Shown: positions 33,367 to 43,853 of the stretch, one piece after another
Position numbering within the stretch: the first letter of the stretch is position 1
Layout: each line of letters begins with the position of its first letter
Assembly: GCA_037349315.1 (NCBI GenBank)
Contig: JBAIAC010000027.1
Coordinates: forward strand, 19,873,501 to 19,937,500
Origin: Chelydra serpentina
Lineage: Eukaryota > Chordata > Testudines > Chelydridae
DNA length: 64,000 nucleotides
Direction: 5' to 3'
Notes under the pieces: generated by a model
What the model was told of the DNA's origin: nothing
The model's input: only the letters and a program-made list of their open reading frames with translations
The model's database searches: none
Position numbers and translations under genes: made by a program

Positions 33367-34265
33367 TAGGTTTCAGTGTAGTAGCCGTGTTAGTCTGTGT
33401 CAGCAAAACGAAAAGAAGAAAGAAAAACTTGTAGCACCTTAGAGACCAACAAATTTATTTCAGCATAAGCTTTCGTGGGTTAGTACCCACTTCATCGGAT
33501 GCATGGAATGGAACATACAGTACGCAGATATTTATACAGTCAGAGAAACATGATAAGGTGGAGGTGCATAGACCAACCTTAAGAGGCTAATTAATTGAGA
33601 GGAACCATAACAGCAGGGGAAGAAAAACCTTTGAAGTGATAAACAAGATGGTCAGACAGGTGTGAATGAGGATCGTTAACTTAAGGGAAATAGATTCAAT
33701 TAACGTAATGGCCGAGCCATTCCAAGTCCTTATTTAATCCTGAGGTAATGCAACCTAGTTTGCATATCAATTCGAGTTCAACAGCTTCTCTTTGAAGTCT
33801 GTTTTTGGAGTTAATCTGTCGCAACACTGCTACCCTCAAGTCTGTCACTGAGTGATTAGGGAGGTTGAAGTGTTCTCCTACTGGTTTTTGAATGTTATGA
33901 TTCCTGATGTCAGATTTATGTCCATTTATTCTTTTGCGTAGAGACTGTCCGGTTTGGCCAACGTACATGGCAGAGGGGCATTGCTGGCACATGATGGCAT
34001 ATATCACATTGGTAGATGTGCAGGTGAATGAGCCCCTGATGGCGTGGCGGATGTGATTAGGCCCTGTGATGGTATCACTTGAATCGATATGTGGACAGAG
34101 TTGGCATCGGGCTTTGTTGCAAGGATAGGTTCCTGGGTTAGTGTTTTTGTTGTATGGTGTGTGGTTGCTGGTGAGTATTTGCTTCAGGTTGGGGGGCTGT
34201 CTGTAAGCAAGGATTGGTCTGTCCTCCAAGATCTGTGAGATAAACGAGATGGTCCTTCGGAGATG
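33367..34265 (-). mobile_element. Penelope-like element remnant (copy 2), 5'-truncated
   Basis: This minus-strand element ends at about 33367 (tttcagtgtagtagccgtg on the plus strand). It has a 3' non-coding region of about 330 bp with a hammerhead-like fold at 33461-33498, and a coding part with the GIY-YIG endonuclease. Homology stops abruptly near 34265, so the reverse transcriptase domain is missing. The element abuts the A/T-rich end of another repeat at 33366. Confidence 0.88.
33696..34265 (-). pseudogene. GIY-YIG endonuclease domain of a Penelope-like element, partial
   Basis: An open frame of about 190 codons to the stop near 33696. It is still open upstream of the last in-frame initiator-like codon, so the true N-terminus lies in the missing part. 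Counting from LEDRPILAYR as residue 1, there is a cysteine cluster (PCNKARCQLCPH, about 36-47), the GIY-like VIYAIMC (about 75-81), CQQCP, the YIG-like YVGQT (about 89-93), a conserved arginine stretch LRKRINGH (97-104) and the glutamate of VGEHFN (119). These fit the GIY-YIG nuclease that follows the reverse transcriptase in Penelope elements and nicks target DNA. The N-terminal reverse transcriptase is absent, so the copy is inactive. Confidence 0.85.
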
Positions 34266-34974
34266 GACCCTCTGCCTCAGGGCTACTGGCCTTTTAAAGG
34301 GGAACAGGTTTCAGCCTCACATGTGACACAGCCAGCTCCCTCCCCAGGTGGGGACAGTGTGACTCTGACAGGCCTCTGGGATAGCTACGGTAGTAGGAGA
34401 TGGAGACTCCTGCAGGGGCCCCTGAGCTACCCAGGAAGAAAAGCCTGGGGCTAGCTAGGCCTGGGAGTGGCCTGCCCCAGCCAGGAGAGTCCGGGAGTGG
34501 GGGAAAATGAATATCCAAACTCTGGCCTGGCTTCAGGGCTGCGTTGTAGAACTGGGTGAGAACGAACCAGCCTGAGCAAGGCTCTCTTGGTCTTTGGGAA
34601 ATGAGCCAGGAGCCGCGAAGGGAGGGGGCATTGAGGCTGGGGGCAGCGACCCTGCTCCGCTCTCAGTCGTTTAGCTGGCCTGGCCTCGTGCGGGGCAGAG
34701 CCACTGGAGGGGGGTTGCACTGAAACAAAATAAACATCCGGGGCCTGATTCCCAGCTCTCCCGGGTTCTGCGTTCGTCCCGCGCCTTTGGGGGCGACAGA
34801 ATTACTCTCCTGCACCCAGGACAGGATCAGGCCTGCGCGTCTGTCCAGCGTCACTGTTGTCATATTGGCTGCGTTCAGCGGTCTGGCCCGTGTCTCTGTG
34901 TTCCACAGCCCCATAGGATCAAAGCACTTGGCCAAGAACGGATTTTATCCTCCAGCCCGGGCAGAGCTCTCCGC
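34266..34974. other. no gene recognised; possible LTR-like fragment at 34290-34510
   Basis: The composition and phrases (ggggaacaggtttcagcctc, gaaaagcctggggctagcta) look like a dispersed element but no ends or duplications are visible. Confidence 0.3.
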
Positions 34975-35112
34975 GTCTCAGAGGGGGAACCGAGGCACAC
35001 AAACGATGACATGGTTTGTGTAAGGACGCACGAGAGGCCGAGACTGAGCCAGAAATCAAACCCGGCTCTCCTGAGGCCCAGCCCTAGACGTTCACCGCAA
35101 GACCGCCCTTGC
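34975..35112 (-). mobile_element. MIR-type SINE copy
   Basis: Order: cagagggggaaccgaggcac, gagactgagccagaaatcaa, acccggctctcctgaggccc, agccctagacgttcaccgca. Minus-strand MIR, moderately decayed. Confidence 0.6.
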
Positions 35113-35504
35113 CGGGCTGGTACCAGTCTGATGGGTTCCTTTCTCTCGGCTCCTGGCATCCTGGGTTCTAGCACAGTGGGGATAAACTCCAGCTTATCTG
35201 ACCTCCAAAGCCAGCCCCGGTGACTGCAATGAAATCCATGTCCCTCTAGGCGCGGATCCATCAGCACATCCAAACTGCACCCTGACAGTCCCAGACTGGA
35301 GTCTGTCTGCTCAGCACCGAGAGGCGTTTAGCAGATTAGCCAGAGTGATCCTGCTGTCACTGGCCGCCCCTCCGCTTAGCTTGCCGACGCAGCTTCCAGA
35401 GGGAAGTGTTGAGCAAATCCAGCGGCACGGCGGTGGCTTGGATGTATGAGCCGGGGAATATGGAGCCAGAGCAGGGAGCCGGCATTGCCCCTGCGGAGCA
35501 GGGT

Positions 35505-36000
35505 GACCATCGCCGGGCCATGGTGCCCAGTTCTGGGGGCCACACTTCGAAAAGAACATTGACAAATGGGAAAGGCCACAGCAAAGAGCCACGAGGCTGA
35601 GCCGAGATCTGGGAAACCCGCCTTACCGTGGGGAGCCTCGCTCAGGCTGCTTTGTTTAGCCAAGAAAAGGTGAAGAGGAGACTTGGTGGACGGTAAGTGT
35701 CTACGGGGGGAGGAAGGGCCGAGAGCAGAGAGGTTTGTAATCTGGCAGACAAGAGATCCCAGGGCCGGAAGCTGAAGCTAGACACGGTCCGTTTAGAAGC
35801 GAGGATGGAAATTAACCACTGGAACAACTCAGAGTCTCTGTGCCTTGAGGTCGCTGTTTCCAGCCTGGATGTTTCTCTCCACGTGTACAGCAGGGGTTCT
35901 AGGCTGGCCTCGGGACTTGCTGGCTGACATTCTCCGCTCTGGGTGATACCGCAAATCAAGGCGTGTAATCAGACCGGTCCCTTCCGGCCTTAGAAATCTG
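35505..36000 (+). mobile_element. older, diverged CR1-type LINE 3' end
   Basis: Recognisable blocks in CR1 ORF2 order: ttctgggggccacacttcga, aagaacattgacaaatggga, cagcaaagagccacgaggct, ctgggaaacccgccttaccg, gtttagccaagaaaaggtga, ggaaattaaccactggaaca and cccttccggccttagaaatc. It is much more diverged than the 30.75 kb copy and belongs to another CR1 subfamily that lacks the attctatg tail form. No open frame survives. Confidence 0.75.
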
Positions 36001-36779
36001 GGGTGGGGAGTGGGTGGCACAGAACTGGACACAGTGTGCCAGCAATGGGCACACCGCTACGGTGCAGTGGCAATACCCCTTAGGTAGGGCTTATCTCCCT
36101 CCGCCTGGGGTGGCCCACCAGAGATTGCCCCATGTGGCCTGTGGCCGACACGAACTCCCTGGGACGGGTCTGAAATCCCTGGGCTTTGGCTGGGCTCTCT
36201 GAGGAGGCCCAAGGGCAGGTGCCACTCGGGGACGGGCTGGCTTCATCGTCAGCGTGGGTCAGCACAGGATTCACATGTGTAAGATAGACACAGCGGGCCC
36301 GGCTCGGCCCTCGGCTGCGCCGGTGGGAATCGGAAGTGGCTTCGCTGAGGCCAATGGCCCCGAGTCTAGGGATGGGCTGAGTCGCCTTGGGGGCAGACCC
36401 TAGTGGCTGGGGATGGGCTGGGGGCTCGTATGGCTTCCTGACGCTGGCCCAGCTGTGGGCTGGTTCACTCCAGTGGGGCTCCAAGGGGCTGAGCCGGCAG
36501 CCACAAGCAACCCTTCCCTGGCCACGGGCTCTGAGCCGTGCTGGGGTCGAGTCAGCACCGGAGCCTGTTTGCACGGAGACGCTACGGCACAGGGATACAC
36601 CAGCCCAATGGGGCTAGACAGTGTGAACGAGAGCAGGAGCAGAGCCCAAGTGTGGCCGAAATGAAGGAGGATCCACGGCCGCCTCCAAGGCCAAGGCTAG
36701 GATTGGTTTCCCTATAAGGAGCATACTCCATCTAAAGCAGGGAGGTCAGATGCCATGGTGAGGAGCGATGCCTAGAGAG
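36001..36779. other. no gene recognised
   Basis: Nothing beyond short compositional frames. Confidence 0.3.
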
Positions 36780-37527
36780 GGGGGGTGATGTATGGAGATT
36801 AGATAGATAGAAGGGGTGGATGGGGATAGCTAGATAGAGGGATACATATGGGAGGAACAGATAGACAGAGGGGTGCATATGGGGACAGAGAGATAGATAG
36901 AAGGGGACGTATGGGAACAGAGAGGGGTGCATATGGGGACAGACAGAGGGGTGCATATGGGGACAGAGAGATAGATAGAAGGGGACGTATGGGGACAGAC
37001 AGAGGGGTGCATATGGGGACAGACAGAGGGGTGCATATGGGGACAGAGAGATAGACAGAGGGGTGCGTATGGGGACAGAGATAGATAGAGGGGTGCGTAT
37101 GGGGACAGACAGAGGGGTTTGTATGGGGACAGACAGAGGGGTGTATATGGGGACAGAGAGATAGATAGAGGGGTACATATGGGGACAGACAGAGGGGTTT
37201 GTATGGGGACAGAAAGATAGATAAAGGGGTATGTATGGGGACAGACAGAGGGGTTTGTATGGGGACAGAGAGATAGATAGAGGGGTGCGTATGGGGACAG
37301 AGATAGATAGAGGGGTGCGTATGGGGACAGACAGAGGGGTTTGTATGGGGACAGACAGAGGGGTGTATATGGGGACAGAGAGATAGATAGAGGGGTACAT
37401 ATGGGGACAGACAGAGGGGTTTGTATGGGGACAGAAAGATAGATAAAGGGGTATGTATGGGGACAGACAGAGGGGTTTGTATGGGGACAGAGAGATAGAT
37501 AGAGGGGTGCGTATGGGGACAGAGAGA
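36780..37527. repeat. GATA/GACA-type tandem array with 222-bp higher-order unit
   Basis: Sub-units of about 20-28 bp are built from tatggggacagagagatag, atagaggggtgcatatgggg and acagacagaggggtttgtat. The diagnostic agaaagatagataaaggg occurs at 37211 and 37433, giving a 222-bp higher-order period. On the minus strand this reads as Pro/Tyr/Leu/Ser-rich peptides (SVPIRTPLSI-like), which are artefacts. Confidence 0.9.
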
Positions 37528-38780
37528 TCAGCAATCCTCTCAGTATTATGCAAAGGATTCAGGCAGCCCGAGGGGCTAATGTCTTCTGGTCCCGACAGGG
37601 CACTAGCTACAGAAGAAAAGTACCTTGGCTGTTTGCCGCTGCGGGCTGGTGACAAGCCCCGGGCCATCTGTCACACCCGGCGTCTCGCTGACGAGGAGGC
37701 GGTGGCAGAGAGCCTGTTTGCGATAAAGACGAGCTGTGTGATGCGGCATCTAAAGCCAAGCCCGCCTCTGCCACATGCACACGCTGGACGGTGCCAGGCG
37801 TCTCCCGACGTCGGAGCCGGTAATAGGGTTCAACAGGCGCTCGGCCGCAGCCTGGGCGGTGCAGAGGGTGGGGGAATTGGTGGGGAAAGCGAGAGCGGAT
37901 GACCTAATAGACCCGGAACTAACACGAACGGGACAGACCCTCAAGTGGCATAACTCGCCGGAGCGCCGCGAACTCTGCTCACACCAGCTGAGCACCCAGC
38001 TCATCGGCAGGTGGGAGAGGAGGGAGAAAAATGTGGCTTCTGCTGCAGCATCCCATAGGGTCAAATGCTTTGCCCTCCGGTCTGACGTTGCTTTGGCTAG
38101 CACGGGGACAGCGGTCAGGGTGCCCACCTGGGACTCAGTTTCCTCTCCCTCTCGCTCCCTTAGGCAAGTCACTCACACTCAGATCCGCCAAGGCAGTGGT
38201 TCTCGACCTGTTTATCATTGTGGGCCGCAAGCTGCCCTCCCCCCAAAACTGCCCACAGTCCCCTATGCCCAGCCCCCCCACCTAGAGTGGGGCCAGGAGC
38301 GGAGCCCTGGGCGCGGGCAGCTGGGACATCTGGGTGGCCAGACCCCAGACCCCGCGGCGCCGAGCGGGGTAGCAGCCGGACCGCGGGGACCGGGCAGCCG
38401 CCGGCAGCTGGCCCCCTGTCTGTGCCGGGGGCAGACAGTCCCCGACGCAGAGTCATGTCGGACTCGGTTGTGCTGGTGACCGCACGGTGACACCAGGCGG
38501 CGTTTCTGCACGCAGCAAGCTCTTCGCGCCGAGACAGCGTGCCCAGAACGGCTCCCAGGTGCGCACAGCAAGCATCTGCTGGTGTTCTGATAGTCCCCAC
38601 ACGCGCTCATGTTATTAGACATGCACGTGACGCTGGCGCTGAGCAAACGTGTGGCTGGGAAATTCAGACCTGAGATTTCCTTGCAATGCGGGGACAAGCT
38701 GGCTACAGAGATGGGCACAAAAAGGAGAGGCAAACACACCTTCCTGTAGCTCGACTGGTCGACCGAGGGCACGCCGAGCT
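37528..38780. other. no gene recognised; possible DNA-transposon end at 38193
   Basis: cagtggttctcgacctgttt at 38193 resembles a common hAT-type terminus but no matching right end was found. 38290-38450 is CpG-rich. No protein recognised. Confidence 0.3.
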
Positions 38781-41700
38781 AGCAAGGACCTGGCCTCACA
38801 TCCAACATGCGGGGCTGGAACGTACCAAGTAGGTACGTTCTCAAGATCCACTTGAGATCCTGCGACCTGTGACTGGCCTGCCCCCGGCAGATGTTTTCAA
38901 AGCAGCTGGACACAGGAGTCACTCTGGTGGGCCGTGCCAAGCGCAAGCTGGCAGTGAGTCCCGGCGCTTTCTTGACGTGACAGCACCGACCGCCGGGGAC
39001 AACTCACCAGGCGTCGTAGGAGAGCTCCCAATGGAGGCTCTGCCTCGAGACACATCCCAACCGAGCGACGACGCAGCCCCATTACCGGCCTCGGCGGGAT
39101 CCCCCATCCACCCTGTACATCACGCCACCGGGCAATTCAACTCTCTGAGCGGGCAACATGACGGAGCGTCCCTGGCAGATTCTTTACACGTTCCTTCGCT
39201 TCCTCTTTGGCACCGTCTCAGAACAAGATAAGTCCCAGTCCCCGCACGAGACTGAAGGATTTAATGGGGTTGCGGGCACTGCTGGGTTTCTCTGCTGTGG
39301 CCGCTAGGCGGTGCTCCCTCTCCAATGCACCGCATGGCCTATTCTCCCAGTCCTTTCCAGCGCTCAGCCCAGCGCTGGCACTACTTGGCACTGGTATTTC
39401 CTCTGTGCTTTGCCACCCCGGGGAATGCCACAGGGTGGGCTAGGCCCTTTAAGAGGGAACTGGTCCTGCCCAATGTGCCACATTAACAGCCTTGCTGGGG
39501 CCTGATAGAGAGCAGCTGGTCTCTCTAAAGAGCCAAAGGGGAAGAGGAAACAACTAGAGGAAGCCAGGGACTAGACCCAGAAGGGACAGACTCTGGCCTG
39601 GGGGAGTTTATTTAAGGAGCCCCGGAGAGGGTAAACTGAGGCAGGGTCTCTGCAGAGCAACCTCTGGCCGCAAGAGGGTGTGAGGGTGGCGACTGCCCTG
39701 TTACAGGGTGATTCAATTCCCACCCGGGCCCTGGTGGGGAAAAGCCAGTTGCATTATGGGAAAGGGCCATCCCGCCTCTGGGTTTGCTGCACAGGGACTA
39801 TGGAGGATGCAGCCGGTGTTTCCTTGTGGGCCGACAAACAGCGTAGCCATCACTATCCCTCCCAGGAGCCCTTCTGCTCAGCCATCGGCATCTGGAGCCA
39901 AGCCCCAGGGGAGGGAGCTGGGACGAACGTGCCTTTTGCCAAGCCCAGATGCTAATAGAGCCCCATGTGACAACGTTTGCTGGATTCGCTCTGCTCCCCG
40001 TTGGCCCACATCACAGAAATGACATGCAATGGACCCCGCTGGCAGGCTTCTGCTCCGGCGGGGCCCAAGAATAACAGGCGGTGCCGGTGGGGACTGAAGT
40101 TGGAGTCTGGGGCTGGGATAGGAGGGGGCTGTGGGTCGGGATTGAGGGGCACCGTCACAGCTCCGTGAGTGGGAGCTGTGAGGCTTTCTTGGGGCATCCA
40201 GACCTGTAAGTCGCCCTGTTACCCTCGGCCTTAGCAAACGAGGGGTTTGTGGATGCTAAACGGTGTGTCGGCTCCAGGCTGTTAGCCAGCCCAAGACTGG
40301 TACCACACAGTGCCCCGGCTCCTAACCCCCTTGGGAGAGCATTCCTATGCTGCCCTGTCACTGGCTGCCCACAGAGCAACCACGCCCACTGTTTCCAAAG
40401 ATCCAGCGTACACAGCAGCCTGCTGGCTCAGGGGAGGACATCGCCTTCCTTCAGGAGAACCGCCCGGAGACGAATGTACAATAAAACAAGACAACGTGTA
40501 TTAATGAAGACCAGAGATTTCAGTGACACCAAGCAGAGATCATGGACGCGGAAAATGGTTGCAAATAAAACAAAAGAATCCCACTTCCTGGTGACTAAAC
40601 CGTGACACGCCACAATCCTTGTCCAAGATCAGTTTCTTGCCCACAGCCGCCTTTCCACGCCCTGCCCTGTCCCCGTTCATGCAATGCAAAGAGCGCCGGC
40701 CTCTTTAGCCCCTCAGTGACGGATCCAAAAGGTCTTTTTGCTTCTCCGTGTATTCCCTAAAGTTTCTAGTTAGGACCAACCCTGGGGTTCAGACTCCAGG
40801 GTCTTCCCCTGCTGATTTCACATACTCACGATTGGTCATTTGTTTCTCCCGTACACCGCCAATACAAATAAACTGCCCATTGTGTCTGGCATCAGCATGC
40901 TCAGTTTACATTGGAGACAGGGCGATAAATAAACCTGTTTCTCCCTTTATTTGGTGACGGACTCGATGAACACTGTGACTGGGCTCTGTTAGGCGTCGTG
41001 AGTTTGCAACGAGGCCTCTGTGGCCCGGTTGGGTTGTTTCTGATTGAACCCCCCACAAACACACTGCAGCCAGCGACCGCCAAACCCCACTTCACCTGCT
41101 CAGGGCTGCGGGTACCGTCCCGGTGCCCGCAGCCTCTCCAGGGTGCCCCGGCCCTGCAGTTGTCTCCTCCTGGGCGCTGGCTCGGAGGGGAACCGGACTC
41201 CACTGCGGCTCTCCCAGGTATGGGGCGGACGGTGAAGCACCGGGAGCTGCGTGGCAGATAACAGAGTGAGCAGCTCCCGGCCTGGGGGGCTATGCAACCC
41301 CCTTCGCCTGCCCCTCATGCAGCCCAGGGGCAGGATGCCACCCTCAGGGAAGGCCAGGGAGTGGGGCCACCTCTCCCTGCAGCGATGTCGGTGCAGCTTC
41401 CACCCTGCCCGACTCGGTTATCTCGCGGCTCCATTAGAGCTGCACCACAGCGCCTCCTGTTGGTGTCTGCCTTGCACTGAACTCCTCCACCCGGCCAAAG
41501 TCTCTTTATTGTGCAAAGGCTCCTGGGGCGCGGGCGGCCCACATTTTGCAGGACACCGGCATGTTCAGAGAGGGGCACGTGGAGGGACAGCGGGCTGAGC
41601 GTTCTGAGCTGGGCAGAGGCTGCTCTAGCTTGGGCAAACTCAAGCCGTCACTGCCCCCCTGTCACTCCCACGGTAATCCAGGCGCTCCTGGCCCAGGGCC

Positions 41701-43579
41701 GATGGAGATCCAGCTCGGGCGGTGTCTTGTCTTTGCCAATGACCTGCAGCGGATGCTCCAGCCGGGGCACGGTGCTTTTGACCTTTGCTCAGCGACTCAG
41801 TCCTCTCGCCGGCAGGGAAGAGGCGGAATCCCTTCCTGACCCCACTTGGTGATTCGCCTCCTCCCTGGAGCCTGAGGAGTGACAGTCGTAGTGCAGCTGC
41901 AGCTGCTATTTTCAGTCACAAACGGCTTCTTGGATCTGCGCAGGAAGCTTTCTGCCTCCATGACATCCTGCAGCAGCCAGTTCCGCAGGTTAAGCGGGCG
42001 TAGTGTTAAATGTTCCTGCCTGGGTCTGTTACGAGCTTGCAGGCTTTTATGTGCTCATTGTCCCAGCTCTCCTGGGTTCCAGGCCAGGGATTTAAATGTT
42101 CATCCTGTCACGTTCATGGGCTGGATGGCCACTTTCCAGCCCCGCCTGAGCAAGGGGCCGTGTGCAGCCACGTGCCAGGAGCAGGGCCGGGATCCGACTG
42201 TGACTGAGATTCACGATTTCATGCTTCCCCATTGGTGCGGTGGGCAAGGAATCTGCTGCAGCCGTGCATCGTCCCCGCTCCGCCTGGACCGGGGGCAAGG
42301 GCAGGTGCTTTGGAAGGGGCGGAGCCAGTGCACTGCTCAGTCCCCGCCCACCCGCTTGCTCTCGCCCCTGTGCACAATCTGACGGAGCTGGACAAGTGCT
42401 CAAGGGGGCGCCCAGCTGAGCCTCCCGAGAGGCTCGGATCCTGTGCTGCAGGACCCGTACAAGTCCCTAGACAGAGATGAGCTGTCGTAGGATAACGCCG
42501 GTGTGAATGAGGTCTGTGGCGATGACATCAGTGCAAAGCTCCATTCAAGAAAAAAAAGCAATGCAAGGTATTATCCTCGCCCAGGCTAGCTGGCCCCCAT
42601 CCGATCTGTGGGAGACTCAGGAGCCCGGGGCAAGGCTGACCCAGGAAGCCTAAGGCAGGGCTTGTCCCCGGCAATCCTGTGAGGTCAGCGAGTTAAAAAA
42701 TCGTCTTGCCGCTAACCATGATTGTCCTATTTATTCAATTCTCCCACACGGTTTAAGTGAAGCCTCCCTGCTGGGTGTTTAATTTAGATTTATCGCAGGC
42801 CGTTATGGCATGTTCAATAAATTCCAGATGATTATTAAAAACGTAATTGTTGAGGTTCATCATCTCTGATTAGCCACCTCTCCAGCTGTTACGGGATCGA
42901 CGTGCCCGAACCTGTCAGGGAATCCAAAGGGAGCGCACTGGGAGACCATCACTTTAGATCTATCCCTGAGTCCTCCCGTTCCTTCCACTAAACCTAATGA
43001 AGCCTTTAGTAAATTAGTATCTATTGCAAACTGTGGCACAGCCCCATCTAGTAGTAGGTAACAGCCTCGTACTGCTGCCAGCTGATGGAGTTGCTCCTTT
43101 GGCTCTGGATGTAAAGATCTATGCATTGTTCCTAGACTCCAACTCCACTGGTTGGAAGGGTTGTTACACTGGGTCTCAGAGACCTGGGACCTGACCCTTA
43201 AAGGCCTCACAAGCCAAAATAACCTCAGGAGGGATGTGTTTAAGCTTTATAATCTGTGTCAGACAACATAGCTTGGGTGCCCGGCTGAGCAGGAGTGGAA
43301 AGGGCTTGCAGTGAGCATTTTAAGGTCGCTGCCCCCATATGGCCACTCAGACGGAGCAGTTGGGGCTTTTCACTCGAATGTTTGGTGACCCCCCCAACAT
43401 GGCGGGAGACTAGGCCCAGCCCAGGGTTCTGTGGAGGGAGATGCTGGAGGTGTCCCTCAGTGACAGGGCTGAGACATGAGATGAACTTTGAAGCCAGGTG
43501 GTCCCGATCCAAAACCCACTGCGGTCTGTGGAGATCCTTCCCTCAACTTCAGTGGACTTTGGATCAGGAGCAAAGTTAT
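38781..43579. other. repeat-poor or decayed region, no gene recognised
   Basis: 39415-39710 and 40240-40620 look like decayed LTR or other dispersed repeats (ccctttaagagggaactgg, agtttatttaaggagccccg, acaataaaacaagacaacgt) but cannot be bounded. No exon could be supported on either strand. Confidence 0.3.
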
Positions 43580-43853
43580 TAGACCAAACAAGGAGCAATG
43601 GTCTCAAGTTGCAATGGGGGAGGTTTAGGTTGGATATTAGGAAACACTATTTCACTAGTAGGGTGGTGAAGCACTGGAATGGGTTACCTAGGGAGGTGGT
43701 GGAATCTCCATCCTTAGAGGTTTTTAAGGCCCGGCTTGACAAAGCCCTGGCTGGGATGATTTAGTTGGTGATTGATCCTGCTCTGAGCAGGGGGTTGGAC
43801 TAGCTGACCTCCTGAGGTCTCTTCCAATCCTAATCTTCTATGATTCTATGAAA
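43580..43853 (+). mobile_element. CR1 LINE 3' end, 5'-truncated
   Basis: From caaggagcaatggtctcaag through gtggtgaagcactggaatgg, aaagccctggctgggatgat, the ORF2 stop in gatgatttag (43762-43764) and the 3' tail to attctatga. It carries the last about 60 codons of ORF2 with gaaacac in place of the usual gaaaaac. Confidence 0.93.

Noticed and set aside
36732..37667. Minus-strand Pro/Tyr/Ser-rich frame of about 310 codons
   Set aside because: It coincides with the GATA/GACA tandem array, and another frame of the same strand is also open with the same peptide pattern.
38193..38480. A complete hAT element starting at cagtggttctc
   Set aside because: No matching right terminus or 8-bp duplication could be located.
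40440..40620. LTR or LINE fragment with acaataaaacaagacaac
   Set aside because: It looks like a dispersed repeat, but no ends, duplications or internal match in this window support a firm call.
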